From contig DASPOF010000140.1 of NCBI GenBank assembly GCA_035626155.1, positions 1-33,375 of the forward strand: a stretch of 33,375 bases of DNA. Reading direction: 5' to 3'. Position numbers and translations under genes: made by a program. Shown piece after piece: positions 1 through 7,813 of this stretch. Position 1 is the first letter of the stretch. Every line of letters starts with the position of its first letter. This DNA comes from DASPOF01 sp035626155. Its GTDB lineage: Bacteria > Desulfobacterota > Binatia > Binatales > Binataceae. A model generated the notes under the pieces. The model had not been told where the DNA came from. It saw only the letters and a list, made by a program, of their open reading frames with translations, and ran no database searches.

Positions 1-467
1 CGGTAATGCTGCTTGAGCAGGTTCGAGTTGACCAGGCCGTCGCGCGGCGAGAAGGTAGCGCCCGCGATGCCGTCGAGGCGGTCGATCTCGGGCACGCGCT
101 GGCTAACCTCGCGCGCGGTGAGCGCCTCGATCGGCTGTCCGAGTTCGCGCTGGAGCGCCAGCCGCTCTTCGGCCTTGGGCCAGGTCGCCGCATCGTAGAG
201 CCAGAGATAGCCCTTCTGCCGAAACCCGATCTGCGCCGCGATACCCTCGTAGTACTCGATCGACGCGCGGCACAAACTGATATTGACCGGCTGCCACCAG
301 GTGGCGCGCACTCCGCCCGCGTTCTTCTCGCTCGAACTCAGCCGTCCGGTGAGGTCCACTTCGGCGGCGAGCGTCTCCGCTCCGCGCTCGGCCAGCGCCA
401 TCGCGAGCGAGCTGCCGATAATCCCCGCGCCGATCAGGATCACGTCGAATCGATCGCCCGGTTCCAC
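1..467 (-). CDS. FAD-dependent oxidoreductase, DAO family (N-terminal part; continues beyond the window)
   Basis: Reading leftward from a GTG at 467, about 155 codons stay open to the window edge. Residues about 8-22 form a Rossmann FAD-binding strand with the pattern GAGIIGSS, followed by an Ala/Glu-rich helix. Further on there is the motif GGVRATWWQP, then FSPRDGLVNSNLL. This pattern fits the D-amino-acid-oxidase/sarcosine-oxidase-like superfamily (PF01266), soluble flavoproteins that oxidise amines or 2-hydroxy acids. The substrate cannot be told because the substrate domain lies outside the window. The start is uncertain: no ATG is in frame nearby, the GTG has only a weak ribosome-binding site, and an in-frame upstream extension cannot be ruled out. 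The gene diverges from the NRDE gene with about 80 bases between the starts. Confidence 0.8.
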   Translation of the reverse strand, partial: MEPGDRFDVILIGAGIIGSSLAMALAERGAETLAAEVDLTGRLSSSEKNAGGVRATWWQPVNISLCRASIEYYEGIAAQIGFRQKGYLWLYDAATWPKAEERLALQRELGQPIEALTAREVSQRVPEIDRLDGIAGATFSPRDGLVNSNLLKQHY

Positions 468-546
468 GCATCCAAGCTTACCAGACCGGGCCGCGGGCCA
501 CCCCTCTTGTGGGGCTCGGCCCTATCCTGCCAAGTTTAGAGCCAGG

Positions 547-1350
547 ATGTGCACGCTCGCGATTTATTTCCGGGTTTCCGCCGAGTGGCCGCTGGTCGTC
601 GTCGCCAACCGTGACGAGTTCCTCGATCGGCCCGCATCGGACCCGATCATGCTCAACGAGGATCCGTACATCGTCGGGGGCAAGGACCTGCGCGCGGGCG
701 GAACCTGGCTCGGGATCAACGAGCATGGCGTCGTGGCCGGGTTGCTGAATCGCAGAACGGCCAATGGACCCAACGCCGATGCACGCTCGCGCGGCCTGCT
801 GTGCCTCGATGCGCTCAGGCGGCGGACGGTAATCGAGGCGGCGCAGTATGCGCACTCGCAGCGCGGCGGCGACTATAACCCCTTCAATCTGCTGATCGCA
901 TCGCGCGAGGATGCCTACGTCGCATACAATCGCGCGGGCGAGATCGAACTGGTGCGGCTCGAGCCCGGTCTCCATATGCTCACCAATCTGAACCTGGATG
1001 ACTTCGAATGTCCCCGGATCAGCCGCGCATACGAGCGCTTCGCGGAGCTGGGCGCACGCGAGGCGTTCCGGCGTGATCCGATTTCGATGCGACCGGCGCT
1101 GGGCGCGCTGCTCGCCGATCACAACACGGAACTGGATTCCCGAATCAACAGCGCGGACGGCCCAAGGCCTAACTCGCTATGCCTTCATCTGGGCCACTAC
1201 GGCACACGCTCATCGAGCATGATCTTCATGGGCGCCACGCCGGCGACAGTCGCGCACTTCTTCGCGCCGGGACCACCATGCCAGACCGCCTACGCGCCCG
1301 CCCCCGTCCCATCGCGCACCGCGCCGGCGCATCGTCAGGAACCGCGCTAG
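547..1350 (+). CDS. NRDE (TANGO2-like) family protein
   Basis: The 267-residue product starts MCTLAIYF and carries the family signature NRDE at residues 21-24, followed by FLDRPA, then GGTWLGIN and GLLNRR. These are hallmarks of the NRDE/TANGO2 family (PF05742). Members are soluble proteins of poorly defined function; the eukaryotic homologue TANGO2 has been linked to Golgi organisation, lipid homeostasis and haem handling. The Cys directly after the initiator Met is typical of the family and recalls an N-terminal nucleophile, but that is inference. The ATG at 547 was chosen because the conserved MCT start lies there; the same frame is open further upstream but overlaps the divergent oxidoreductase start. 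The C-terminal 30 residues are Pro/Ala-rich and probably disordered. The downstream isomerase gene begins 12 bases after the stop, so the two are probably co-transcribed. Confidence 0.85.
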   Translation: MCTLAIYFRVSAEWPLVVVANRDEFLDRPASDPIMLNEDPYIVGGKDLRAGGTWLGINEHGVVAGLLNRRTANGPNADARSRGLLCLDALRRRTVIEAAQYAHSQRGGDYNPFNLLIASREDAYVAYNRAGEIELVRLEPGLHMLTNLNLDDFECPRISRAYERFAELGAREAFRRDPISMRPALGALLADHNTELDSRINSADGPRPNSLCLHLGHYGTRSSSMIFMGATPATVAHFFAPGPPCQTAYAPAPVPSRTAPAHRQEPR

Positions 1351-1362
1351 CCGGCAATAGCA

Positions 1363-2412
1363 GTGATGAGGAAACATCCGACTGTGCCGGTACGGCTCCG
1401 AATCGTGGCGGGCGCGGTCGCGCTCGCCGCGATGCTCGGCAGCCCGGCCATCGCGCGCGCGCAAATGGGAGAATCCGGACTTAGCTGGCAGCAGCGATTC
1501 CTCGGAATCATTCCGCTCGTCAAGCCGGACCCGAAGGACCCCGTCGCGGTCACCGTCGATGGGACCGCGATCACCGTGGGACAGGTCGGCGATTACGCCA
1601 AGACCGAAGAGCGCCTCATCAATGCGGCCACTAGCGAGGAGGAAAAAGCGGTCTGGAAGGATGCGACCGAAAACCTGATCAGCCGCCAATTGCTGATCGA
1701 GGAGGCTCACCGCCGCAATGTGACGGTGCCCGATGCCGAGGTGGCGCAACGCGCGCGCGAGTACAATCTCGCCAGCAGCAGCGGCGAGGAACTGGCCAAG
1801 TCGGGACCGCCCGATCCGGACCTCCTCAAGGCGGTGCGCGACTCGATGGTGATCGAGAAGATGCTCGATGACGAGTTCCGCGCGCATCACGTCCGCCCCA
1901 CTCCCGAACAAATCCAGAAATATTACGTCGAACATAAGGACCTGTTCGTGAAAGACCCGGGGCAGGTGCGAATCTCGCACATCGCGGTGAAGCTGTCCGA
2001 GGATGCAACCGACGCGCAGAAGGACGCCGCGCGCCGCAAGATCCAGAAACTCTACGCCGAAGCGCAAAAGACCAAGGATTTCGCCGCGCTCGCCCGCAAG
2101 TACTCCGAGGATTCACAGTCGGCGCCCAAGGGCGGCGACCTGGGATTGTTCCGGCCCGGCCAGCTTCCGCCGGTCGTGGACAAGCTCGTGTTCGCGACGC
2201 CGGTGGGGCACCTCACGGAGATCGTCGAGTCCAACCTGGGGTTCAGCTTTATCAAAGTGACCGCGCGACAGGGCGAGACCTTCGCATCGCTCAAGGAGTC
2301 GAGCGCGAAGATCGCGATGGTGTTGCTCGACTACGATCAGGACGCGGTCGTGCGGGAGTTGCTCAAGAAGCTCGCCAAGAACGCGCACATCGAATTTCAC
2401 AAGCCGTCCTGA
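1363..2412 (+). CDS. Exported peptidylprolyl isomerase, PpiC/parvulin type (SurA/PrsA-like)
   Basis: The 349-residue protein begins GTG-ATG, so the true start is 1363 or 1366. Residues 1-34 form a signal peptide: a basic start, a hydrophobic core rich in Ala/Val/Leu, and an AIARA-Q cleavage site. Residues about 50-180 are a charged helical region like the SurA_N/PrsA chaperone part, with VDGTAITVGQV near the start and LISRQLLIEEA further on. Residues about 195-300 are a PpiC rotamase domain, with QVRISHIAVKL, FAALARKYSED, KGGDLGLF and NLGFSFIKV. The likely role is periplasmic folding of outer-membrane or secreted proteins by cis-trans isomerisation of prolyl bonds. It lies 12 bases after the NRDE gene, as in an operon, and converges on the QueC-like gene with 77 bases between the stops. 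It is shorter than E. coli SurA and has one parvulin domain. Confidence 0.9.
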   Translation: MMRKHPTVPVRLRIVAGAVALAAMLGSPAIARAQMGESGLSWQQRFLGIIPLVKPDPKDPVAVTVDGTAITVGQVGDYAKTEERLINAATSEEEKAVWKDATENLISRQLLIEEAHRRNVTVPDAEVAQRAREYNLASSSGEELAKSGPPDPDLLKAVRDSMVIEKMLDDEFRAHHVRPTPEQIQKYYVEHKDLFVKDPGQVRISHIAVKLSEDATDAQKDAARRKIQKLYAEAQKTKDFAALARKYSEDSQSAPKGGDLGLFRPGQLPPVVDKLVFATPVGHLTEIVESNLGFSFIKVTARQGETFASLKESSAKIAMVLLDYDQDAVVRELLKKLAKNAHIEFHKPS

Positions 2413-2489
2413 GCGGGCAAGCAGGCACGCGCCGCGACGCACCCGCATGTCGCCACGCTCGCGGGCGCCGTGGATGCCTTCTTCACGCG

Positions 2490-3194
2490 CTAATGCTCGA
2501 CGTGGATTGACGATCGCCGGCGCGCATAGCGGGTCGGGTCAGGGACGTTCGCCGCGGCGAAGCCTTCGATTCGCTCCGCGCACTTCGTGCATCGGCCGCA
2601 ATGGATTCCGCCGCGCGGCCGCGCGCACGACAGCGTGAGATCCAGCCGCATCGCCCTGCCCCGCCGAATCACGTCCGACTTCGACATCGCGGCAAACGGC
2701 GTCGTGATGCGAAGGTTCAGTCCGACTCCCAGCGCGATCGCACGCTCCATCGCGCGCAGGAACTGCGGGCGCGCATCGGGGAACGGATTGCTCGCAAGCG
2801 ATGCCATCGCGAGTTCCCCGATCCGATTGCGCGCGCAATAGACTGCGGCCTTCGCAAGCAGGATCAAATTGCGGCCGGGTATGTAATTGGACGAGAGCGC
2901 GGCGGCAAAGCCGGGTACGTTGCGGCCGGTGATGCTCCAATGTCCCGCGGCCACATCCGCCATCGGAAGTGCTAGCACCGCGATCGGCTCGATTCGACCG
3001 CCCTCGAGTGCGCGGATGAATTTGCGGACCATCGAGAGTTCGGCGCGCTCCCACTTGAGGCCCGAGCGAACGTACACCGGGAAAACGTGGCGCCCGCGGC
3101 GCGCGAGATCGGCGAGCAGAACCGAGCTATCCAGTCCGCCGCTTGCCAGGACCGCGGTGCGGCCGCTAATCGGAGTGATTCGAAATTTTTTCAC
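2490..3194 (-). CDS. QueC-like PP-loop ATPase (7-cyano-7-deazaguanine synthase family, divergent)
   Basis: The 234-residue product has the PP-loop ASGGLDSS at residues 17-24, PGRN at 106-109, FPDARPQF at 138-145 and a zinc-site pattern of Cys190, Cys199, Cys202 and Cys205 in the order C-x8-C-x2-C-x2-C. These are the layout and length of QueC, which makes preQ0 from 7-carboxy-7-deazaguanine, ATP and ammonia for queuosine. However, the YGQRH segment that normally follows the PP-loop is replaced by VRSGLKWE, and the usual GYPDCRPEF is NPFPDARPQF. It is therefore a divergent branch, and preQ0 synthesis should not be assumed. No queD, queE or queF lies in the window. It starts 29 bases after the pteridine-reductase-like SDR and is the last gene of the leftward run. 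Confidence 0.8.
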   Translation of the reverse strand: MKKFRITPISGRTAVLASGGLDSSVLLADLARRGRHVFPVYVRSGLKWERAELSMVRKFIRALEGGRIEPIAVLALPMADVAAGHWSITGRNVPGFAAALSSNYIPGRNLILLAKAAVYCARNRIGELAMASLASNPFPDARPQFLRAMERAIALGVGLNLRITTPFAAMSKSDVIRRGRAMRLDLTLSCARPRGGIHCGRCTKCAERIEGFAAANVPDPTRYARRRSSIHVEH

Positions 3195-3223
3195 AGCCGC
3201 GATGTGGCTCCGGTCGCGGGCCG

Positions 3224-3958
3224 TCAGGCGAGCAGGCGGCCGCCGTCGAGGACGAGCGTTGCGCCGGTTGCGAAGTCGGTCCCCTCGCAGAAGAACAGCA
3301 CCGCGCGCGCAGCATCCTCGGGCGAGCCCATCCGCTTGACCAGCGTTCCCGCGGCCAGACTCGCGACCTCGTCGGGCCCGTACTCTTCGGGCGCCATCAC
3401 CGGTCCGAGCGCGACGCAGTTAACCTGCACCTCGGGCGCCAGCGCCTTGGCAAGCGCGCGAGTGAGCCCGATCAGTCCCGACTTCGACACCGTGTACGGC
3501 AGGTAATTGGTGTAAGGGCGAATACCGGCCCAGTCGCCGATATTGATTATCTTGCCCGCGCCCTGCTTGCGCATCGCAAGGCCCGCGAATTTCGAGAGGA
3601 AGAATGGCGCCTTGAGATTCGCCGCGAGCGTCGCGTCCCAATCGCGCTCGGTGACTTCCTCGATCGGCCTTCGGTAAAAGATCGATGCGGAATTCACCAG
3701 CACGTCGATTCGTCCGAATTCCGCGAGCACCGCGGACACGAGCGCTTCGATCTCAGCCACGTTCGCCAACTCCGCGCGAAACGTCCGTGCGCGCCCGCCC
3801 TTGGATGCGATTTCCCTGGCCACTGCGTCGGCCGCGGCGGCTGAGCTTCGATAGTGGACCGCCACCGCCGCGCCGCGATCGGCGAGCGCGAGCGCGATCG
3901 CCCGCCCCACCCGGCGCCCCGCGCCGGTTACGAGCGCGACCTTGTTCTTAAGCTCCAT
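3224..3958 (-). CDS. SDR-family oxidoreductase, pteridine reductase (PTR1/FolM)-like
   Basis: The protein is 244 residues from the ATG at 3958; the frame is open 23 codons further upstream, but the domain begins at MELKNKVALV. Residues 11-18 read TGAGRRVG, the T-G-x3-R-x-G dinucleotide motif typical of NADPH-dependent pteridine reductases. The catalytic Ser of classical SDRs is replaced by Asp142, with Tyr155 and Lys159. The Asp-x12-Tyr-x3-Lys spacing matches that known for PTR1 of trypanosomatids. The expected activity is NADPH reduction of dihydropteridines or dihydrofolate, or a related pterin. An ordinary 3-oxoacyl-ACP reductase is the main alternative, but the Asp argues against it. It lies 78 bases after the receiver-LpxC gene and 29 bases before the QueC-like gene, and both pterins and deazapurines derive from GTP. 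Confidence 0.82.
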   Translation of the reverse strand: MELKNKVALVTGAGRRVGRAIALALADRGAAVAVHYRSSAAAADAVAREIASKGGRARTFRAELANVAEIEALVSAVLAEFGRIDVLVNSASIFYRRPIEEVTERDWDATLAANLKAPFFLSKFAGLAMRKQGAGKIINIGDWAGIRPYTNYLPYTVSKSGLIGLTRALAKALAPEVQVNCVALGPVMAPEEYGPDEVASLAAGTLVKRMGSPEDAARAVLFFCEGTDFATGATLVLDGGRLLA

Positions 3959-4036
3959 AAGCGGTCGGCGGTCCGGCGCGTGCGCCCCGCAAGCAGGCGG
4001 CGCGAGTGCGGCAGGCGCCCGCCGCAAACCAGCCGC

Positions 4037-5308
4037 CTATAGCGATGCCCGAATCGCCTTCACCAGCGCGAGATTGTCGGAATGTCCGGTCTTGGATGCG
4101 GTCACGTGCGCCAGCAGCGGGCGTCCGAGCAAGTACAGATCGCCCATCAGATCGAGCACCTTGTGGCGCGCGAATTCATCCGGGAAGCGCAACGTCGTGT
4201 TAACGATTTTCTGCTCATCCACGAGGATCAAATTGTCGAGACGGCCGCCGCTCGCCAGCCCCATCTCCGTGAGCTTGCGAAATTCGCGCACGAAGCCGAA
4301 CGTCCGCGCCGGCGCGATCTCTTTCATGTAGTCCTCGGGCGAAGTCAGCTCGAAATGCACGCGCTGCACTCCGATCGGCGGCGGGTAGATCAGCGTGTAG
4401 TCGATCACGAGCCGGTCGGCGGGCTCCGCCTTGATAAATTCGTGGCCCTCCGCTTCCTCCCCGATCACGACTGGTTTCGCAACCACGATCGGCTCGACCT
4501 CGCCCTCCTGTTCGCTCACGCCCGCCTCGGCGATCTGGCGGCAGTACTCGAGCGACGATCCGTCGAGCGCGGGCAATTCCTCATCGGTCTTGACCAGCAG
4601 ATTCGTGATTCCAAACGCGTGCAGCGCCGACATCAGGTGCTCGACGGTGCGGACCGATCGCCCCCCCGCGGCGAGCGTCGTGTTGTAGCCGGTGTCGGTC
4701 ACGTTTTCGATCCGCATGGGAACTGCGATGTCATCGGCAAGCGACGAGAACACGATCCCGAAGCCGGCGGGAGCGGGATCGAGGATCACGCCGGTCTTGA
4801 GGCCGGTATGAAGCCCCTGCCCTCCCATCACGATCGAGCGCGCGATAGTTCGTTGCGCCACGGCGGCGCCGGTGGTGCGGCGCGGCGCAGGCGCGGGCTT
4901 TCGGGCCATCGCGGCGGTCCCGGCGGCGGTGTGTGCGCCGGCCAGGCCGCCCTCGAGCGCGCGCGAGATCGATGCGAGCAGGCCGCTGACCGAGAAGGGT
5001 TTCTGGATGAAATCGGCGGCGCCAAGCCTGGTCGCTGCAACTGCGCTCTGGATATTCGCGTGGCCCGAGATCATGATGACCGGGACCGCGGGCCGTTCGG
5101 CCTTGATCCGGCGCAGCAACTCGATTCCGTCCAGGTCGGGCATCCAGACGTCGAGCAGCACGAGCGCCGGCGTCTCGCGCGCGATCAGATCCATCACATG
5201 CGGCGCGTCGCCGGTATCCACCACGCGAAAGCCCTCGTCGGTCAGAATTCCCTTGAGCGACGAGCGAATCCGCTCCTCGTCATCCACTACCAATACAGTT
5301 TCGTTCAC
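4037..5308 (-). CDS. lpxC: Response-regulator receiver fused to LpxC (UDP-3-O-acyl-N-acetylglucosamine deacetylase)
   Basis: This is one continuous 423-residue frame with two complete domains. Residues 1-120 are a CheY-like receiver: acidic pair Asp9/Asp10, phosphoacceptor Asp53 (LLDVWMPDLDG), Ser81 in VIMISGHANI, and Lys103 in IQKP. The wording closely follows NtrX receivers. Residues 121-150 are an Ala/Pro/Arg linker. Residues 150-423 are LpxC: AQRTI, GLHTG at 165-169, VEHLMSAL with Glu223 and zinc ligand His224, RTFGF at 335-339, RHKVLD with zinc ligands His382 and Asp386, and SKTGHSDN with His409. LpxC removes acetate from UDP-3-O-acyl-GlcNAc, the committed step of lipid A synthesis in the cytosol. 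The protein ends soon after His409 and lacks the C-terminal tail that serves as the FtsH degron in E. coli. The NtrY-like kinase gene ends 48 bases upstream. No frameshift or stop separates the domains. Confidence 0.93.
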   Translation of the reverse strand: MNETVLVVDDEERIRSSLKGILTDEGFRVVDTGDAPHVMDLIARETPALVLLDVWMPDLDGIELLRRIKAERPAVPVIMISGHANIQSAVAATRLGAADFIQKPFSVSGLLASISRALEGGLAGAHTAAGTAAMARKPAPAPRRTTGAAVAQRTIARSIVMGGQGLHTGLKTGVILDPAPAGFGIVFSSLADDIAVPMRIENVTDTGYNTTLAAGGRSVRTVEHLMSALHAFGITNLLVKTDEELPALDGSSLEYCRQIAEAGVSEQEGEVEPIVVAKPVVIGEEAEGHEFIKAEPADRLVIDYTLIYPPPIGVQRVHFELTSPEDYMKEIAPARTFGFVREFRKLTEMGLASGGRLDNLILVDEQKIVNTTLRFPDEFARHKVLDLMGDLYLLGRPLLAHVTASKTGHSDNLALVKAIRASL

Positions 5309-5356
5309 GATTTGTTCTCTTCGCGACCGGCGCTTAAGCGCCCGGCGAGTCTGGTT

Positions 5357-7585
5357 TCAGCCAGCCGCCTTTGCGAATTGCGTGTCTTTTATCGGAAATT
5401 CAAGGATGAATCTACTTCCGCGCGGTTTGTTGTCCGCGGCGCGAACGAAGCCGCGATGGTCGGTGACGATCGCGGAGACGATCGCGAGGCCCAATCCGGT
5501 GCCGCCCTTTTTGCTAGAGAAGTAAGGCTCGAAAATCCTGGTGCGCAGCCGCGGATCGATACCCGGCCCGTTGTCGATTACTTCGAGCGTTGCCAGGCCC
5601 AAGTCGGCTCGATGCGCGGTGCGGACCTCGATGCGGGGGCGGTCGCCGTTATGCGCGATCGCGGTGGTCGCGCTGACCGCGTTGTCGAGCAGGTTGACCA
5701 GCGCCCGCTTGAGCGCATCGCGATCGATCGGGATTTGCGGCAGCTCGGGCGCAAGCGTCACGGCGAACTCGACTCCGGGATTCGCATCGCGGAAGTTGGC
5801 GACCGTTTCGGCCGCCAGCGCATTGAGATCGCCCGGGACCGGGTTCAGATGGGGCATCCGCGCGAACGCGGAGAATTCGTTGACCAGGCGCTTGAGCGCT
5901 TCGACTTCGCTGATGATCGTCCGCGTGCATTCCTCGACCAGCGGGGATGCGCCATCGGTCCGCTCGACCAGTTGGCGGCGCATCCTCTCGGCCGACAGTT
6001 GGATCGGCGTGAGCGGATTCTTGATTTCATGCGCGATTCGGCGCGCGACCTCGCGCCACGCCTCCATGCGCTCCACCTTGGCGATTTGCGTCACGTCCTC
6101 GAAAAACAGCACCGATCCGAGCGCGTCGCCCGCCCCGTCGCCGAGCGGGCTCGCGGTCATCATCAGCTCGGCCTCGCCGCCGGCCACATCGATTTTGATC
6201 GTGGTCCGCGCATCCGGCGGGCGGGCCGCGGCGGCGAACACGTCGTCGAGCGTGCGAGCGAGCGCGGGCTGAAACGCGTCGTGGTAATGGAACCCGATGA
6301 CATCGATCGCGTTGATCCCCAGCAACCGTTCGGCGCATGGGTTGATCGTCGTGACGATTCCCTCCGGGTCGAGTCCAACCACTCCGGCCGAAACGTTGCG
6401 CAGCAGCGTCTCGGTGTAGCGGCGGCGCCGATCGAGCTCGGCCGCGGACGCGCGCAGGTCGGCCGTCATCTGGTTGAACGAGCCGATGAGCTGCCCGATC
6501 TCATCGTTGCCGGTCTGCGGAATGCGATGGTCCAAGTCGCCGGCGGCGATCGCCTGCGTGCCCTGCGCGAGCAGCTTGATCGGCCCCGTGATGCCGCGCG
6601 CGAGGTACATTCCAAACCAGCTCGCGAGCAGCGCCACGACCAGGCCGATCAGGACCAGCGCAATCGTGTAGCTGTTGCGAATCGGCTGGCGCAGGATGCG
6701 CAGTTGGAAATAATCCTCGGCCGAGCGCGAGATGCCGGCCGCGCGCGACGCGAGGCTCTTGGGCAGATAATAATCGACCACCACCGCTCCGGCGACGCTG
6801 TCGGATTCCGGCGATGAATAAATCGGCGCCGTGCCGCGAATCACGTCGGAGCTGCCCAGCCGATCGGTCCGCGTCATCGCCTGCCCCTTCAGGGTGTCGG
6901 AGACGATCGCGGAGTCGGGCGATGCGCCAATCCCGGTGGGCGTCTTGGGGCTGAGCGCGAGCAGCAGGAGCTTGCGATCCTGCGAGAACACCTCGATCGT
7001 GCCCAGGTTGTACTCCTGCTGGCGCTGCTCGATGAAGCGCTTCAAGTCGGCGCGCCGCTCGGACGCGAGCAGCCCCTCGCGCGCGATTTGTCCGGCCAGC
7101 ACGCGGGCGAAATGCGATGCGTTGTTGGCGGAGTTCAGGTAGTACGTGCGCGCGATCTCGAGCGAGTCATCGAGCACCTGCTCGTACTCGGGATTGAACC
7201 AGGTCTCGATATCGGCGGTGAGGAACACGCCCGAGACGTAGAGCAGGAAGACGCTCGGCACCAGCGCGATCACGATAAAGCCGGCCACCAGCCGAACCTG
7301 GAATTTCGATCCGATAAGCCCGCGCCGGCGCTCGAAAATCACCTTCGCCAGATTGCGGCCGACCAGGAACAGCAGCAGACCGCCGAGCAGGAAACTCAGG
7401 TTGAAGAGCGAGATTACGACCAGGTTCGATGCGAGCGACGTGTGCCGCGACAGCGGCGGAAGCTCCGTCTGCGCGAGCACGAACGCGACCAGTGTCGCCG
7501 CCGCGATGCCGACCGCGATCAGCTCGCGGCGGCGCCGTTTCACCTCGGCGCGCCTCTGCCCGGTGTCTTTGGCTTCCTCGGCCAC
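5357..7585 (-). CDS. NtrY-like membrane sensor histidine kinase
   Basis: The likely product is 742 residues from a GTG at 7585, three bases past the DUF2905 stop (TGA-CA-GTG); longer in-frame starts would run inside that gene. Hydrophobic segments lie at about residues 20-39, 54-76, 99-121 and 304-325, with a large extracytoplasmic region between the third and fourth. A HAMP domain (about 325-379) contains PIKLLAQGT and NDEIGQL. A PAS-like domain (about 389-500) follows. The phosphoacceptor helix reads RRIAHEIKNPLTPIQLS with His519, a sequence characteristic of NtrY. The HATPase_c domain has NLLDN at about 631, DNGPGI at 671-676 and GGTGLGLAIV at 694-703. It should autophosphorylate on His519 and pass phosphate to the receiver encoded 48 bases downstream, here joined to LpxC rather than to an NtrX transcription factor. 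The signal is unknown. Confidence 0.92.
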   Translation of the reverse strand: MAEEAKDTGQRRAEVKRRRRELIAVGIAAATLVAFVLAQTELPPLSRHTSLASNLVVISLFNLSFLLGGLLLFLVGRNLAKVIFERRRGLIGSKFQVRLVAGFIVIALVPSVFLLYVSGVFLTADIETWFNPEYEQVLDDSLEIARTYYLNSANNASHFARVLAGQIAREGLLASERRADLKRFIEQRQQEYNLGTIEVFSQDRKLLLLALSPKTPTGIGASPDSAIVSDTLKGQAMTRTDRLGSSDVIRGTAPIYSSPESDSVAGAVVVDYYLPKSLASRAAGISRSAEDYFQLRILRQPIRNSYTIALVLIGLVVALLASWFGMYLARGITGPIKLLAQGTQAIAAGDLDHRIPQTGNDEIGQLIGSFNQMTADLRASAAELDRRRRYTETLLRNVSAGVVGLDPEGIVTTINPCAERLLGINAIDVIGFHYHDAFQPALARTLDDVFAAAARPPDARTTIKIDVAGGEAELMMTASPLGDGAGDALGSVLFFEDVTQIAKVERMEAWREVARRIAHEIKNPLTPIQLSAERMRRQLVERTDGASPLVEECTRTIISEVEALKRLVNEFSAFARMPHLNPVPGDLNALAAETVANFRDANPGVEFAVTLAPELPQIPIDRDALKRALVNLLDNAVSATTAIAHNGDRPRIEVRTAHRADLGLATLEVIDNGPGIDPRLRTRIFEPYFSSKKGGTGLGLAIVSAIVTDHRGFVRAADNKPRGSRFILEFPIKDTQFAKAAG

Positions 7586-7587
7586 TG

Positions 7588-7803
7588 TCAGCGCCTGCCG
7601 AAAAACGAAAACAGGAGCGTTATCACGATGCTCAGCAGGATGCAGGTTGTCAGCGGAAAGTAGAGGCTCCAGTTGTCGCGCCGGATGTAGATGTCGCCGG
7701 GCAGGCGGCCAAGGTACGGCACCGAGCCAAGCCCCCATACCAAGGTGCCCAGCAGGACCATGACGAGCCCGAGCACTATGAGCGCCTTTCCAAGCGGTGC
7801 CAT
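7588..7803 (-). CDS. DUF2905 family small membrane protein
   Basis: The 71-residue protein has two hydrophobic segments (about residues 6-28 and 48-66). They flank a short loop reading GRLPGDIYIRRDNWSLYFPL, the signature of the DUF2905 family. These inner-membrane proteins have no established function. The stop codon is directly followed by the GTG start of the histidine kinase, so translation of the two is probably coupled. A functional link to the sensor is plausible but unproven. No strong Shine-Dalgarno sequence is seen before the ATG; instead the region holds a 17-base palindrome. Confidence 0.85.
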   Translation of the reverse strand: MAPLGKALIVLGLVMVLLGTLVWGLGSVPYLGRLPGDIYIRRDNWSLYFPLTTCILLSIVITLLFSFFGRR

Positions 7804-7813
7804 AGCGTCATCG

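Noticed and set aside
4082..6817. A 911-codon open frame on the plus strand, antisense to the receiver-LpxC and kinase genes
   Set aside because: It lies opposite two genes with complete catalytic motifs, its translation has no recognisable domain, and it is rich in Arg/Asp/Gln. High GC makes such shadow frames common.
7586..7738. Longer ATG start for the histidine kinase
   Set aside because: It would read through the DUF2905 gene in another frame; the extra residues are not kinase-like, and the GTG after the DUF2905 stop fits a coupled start.
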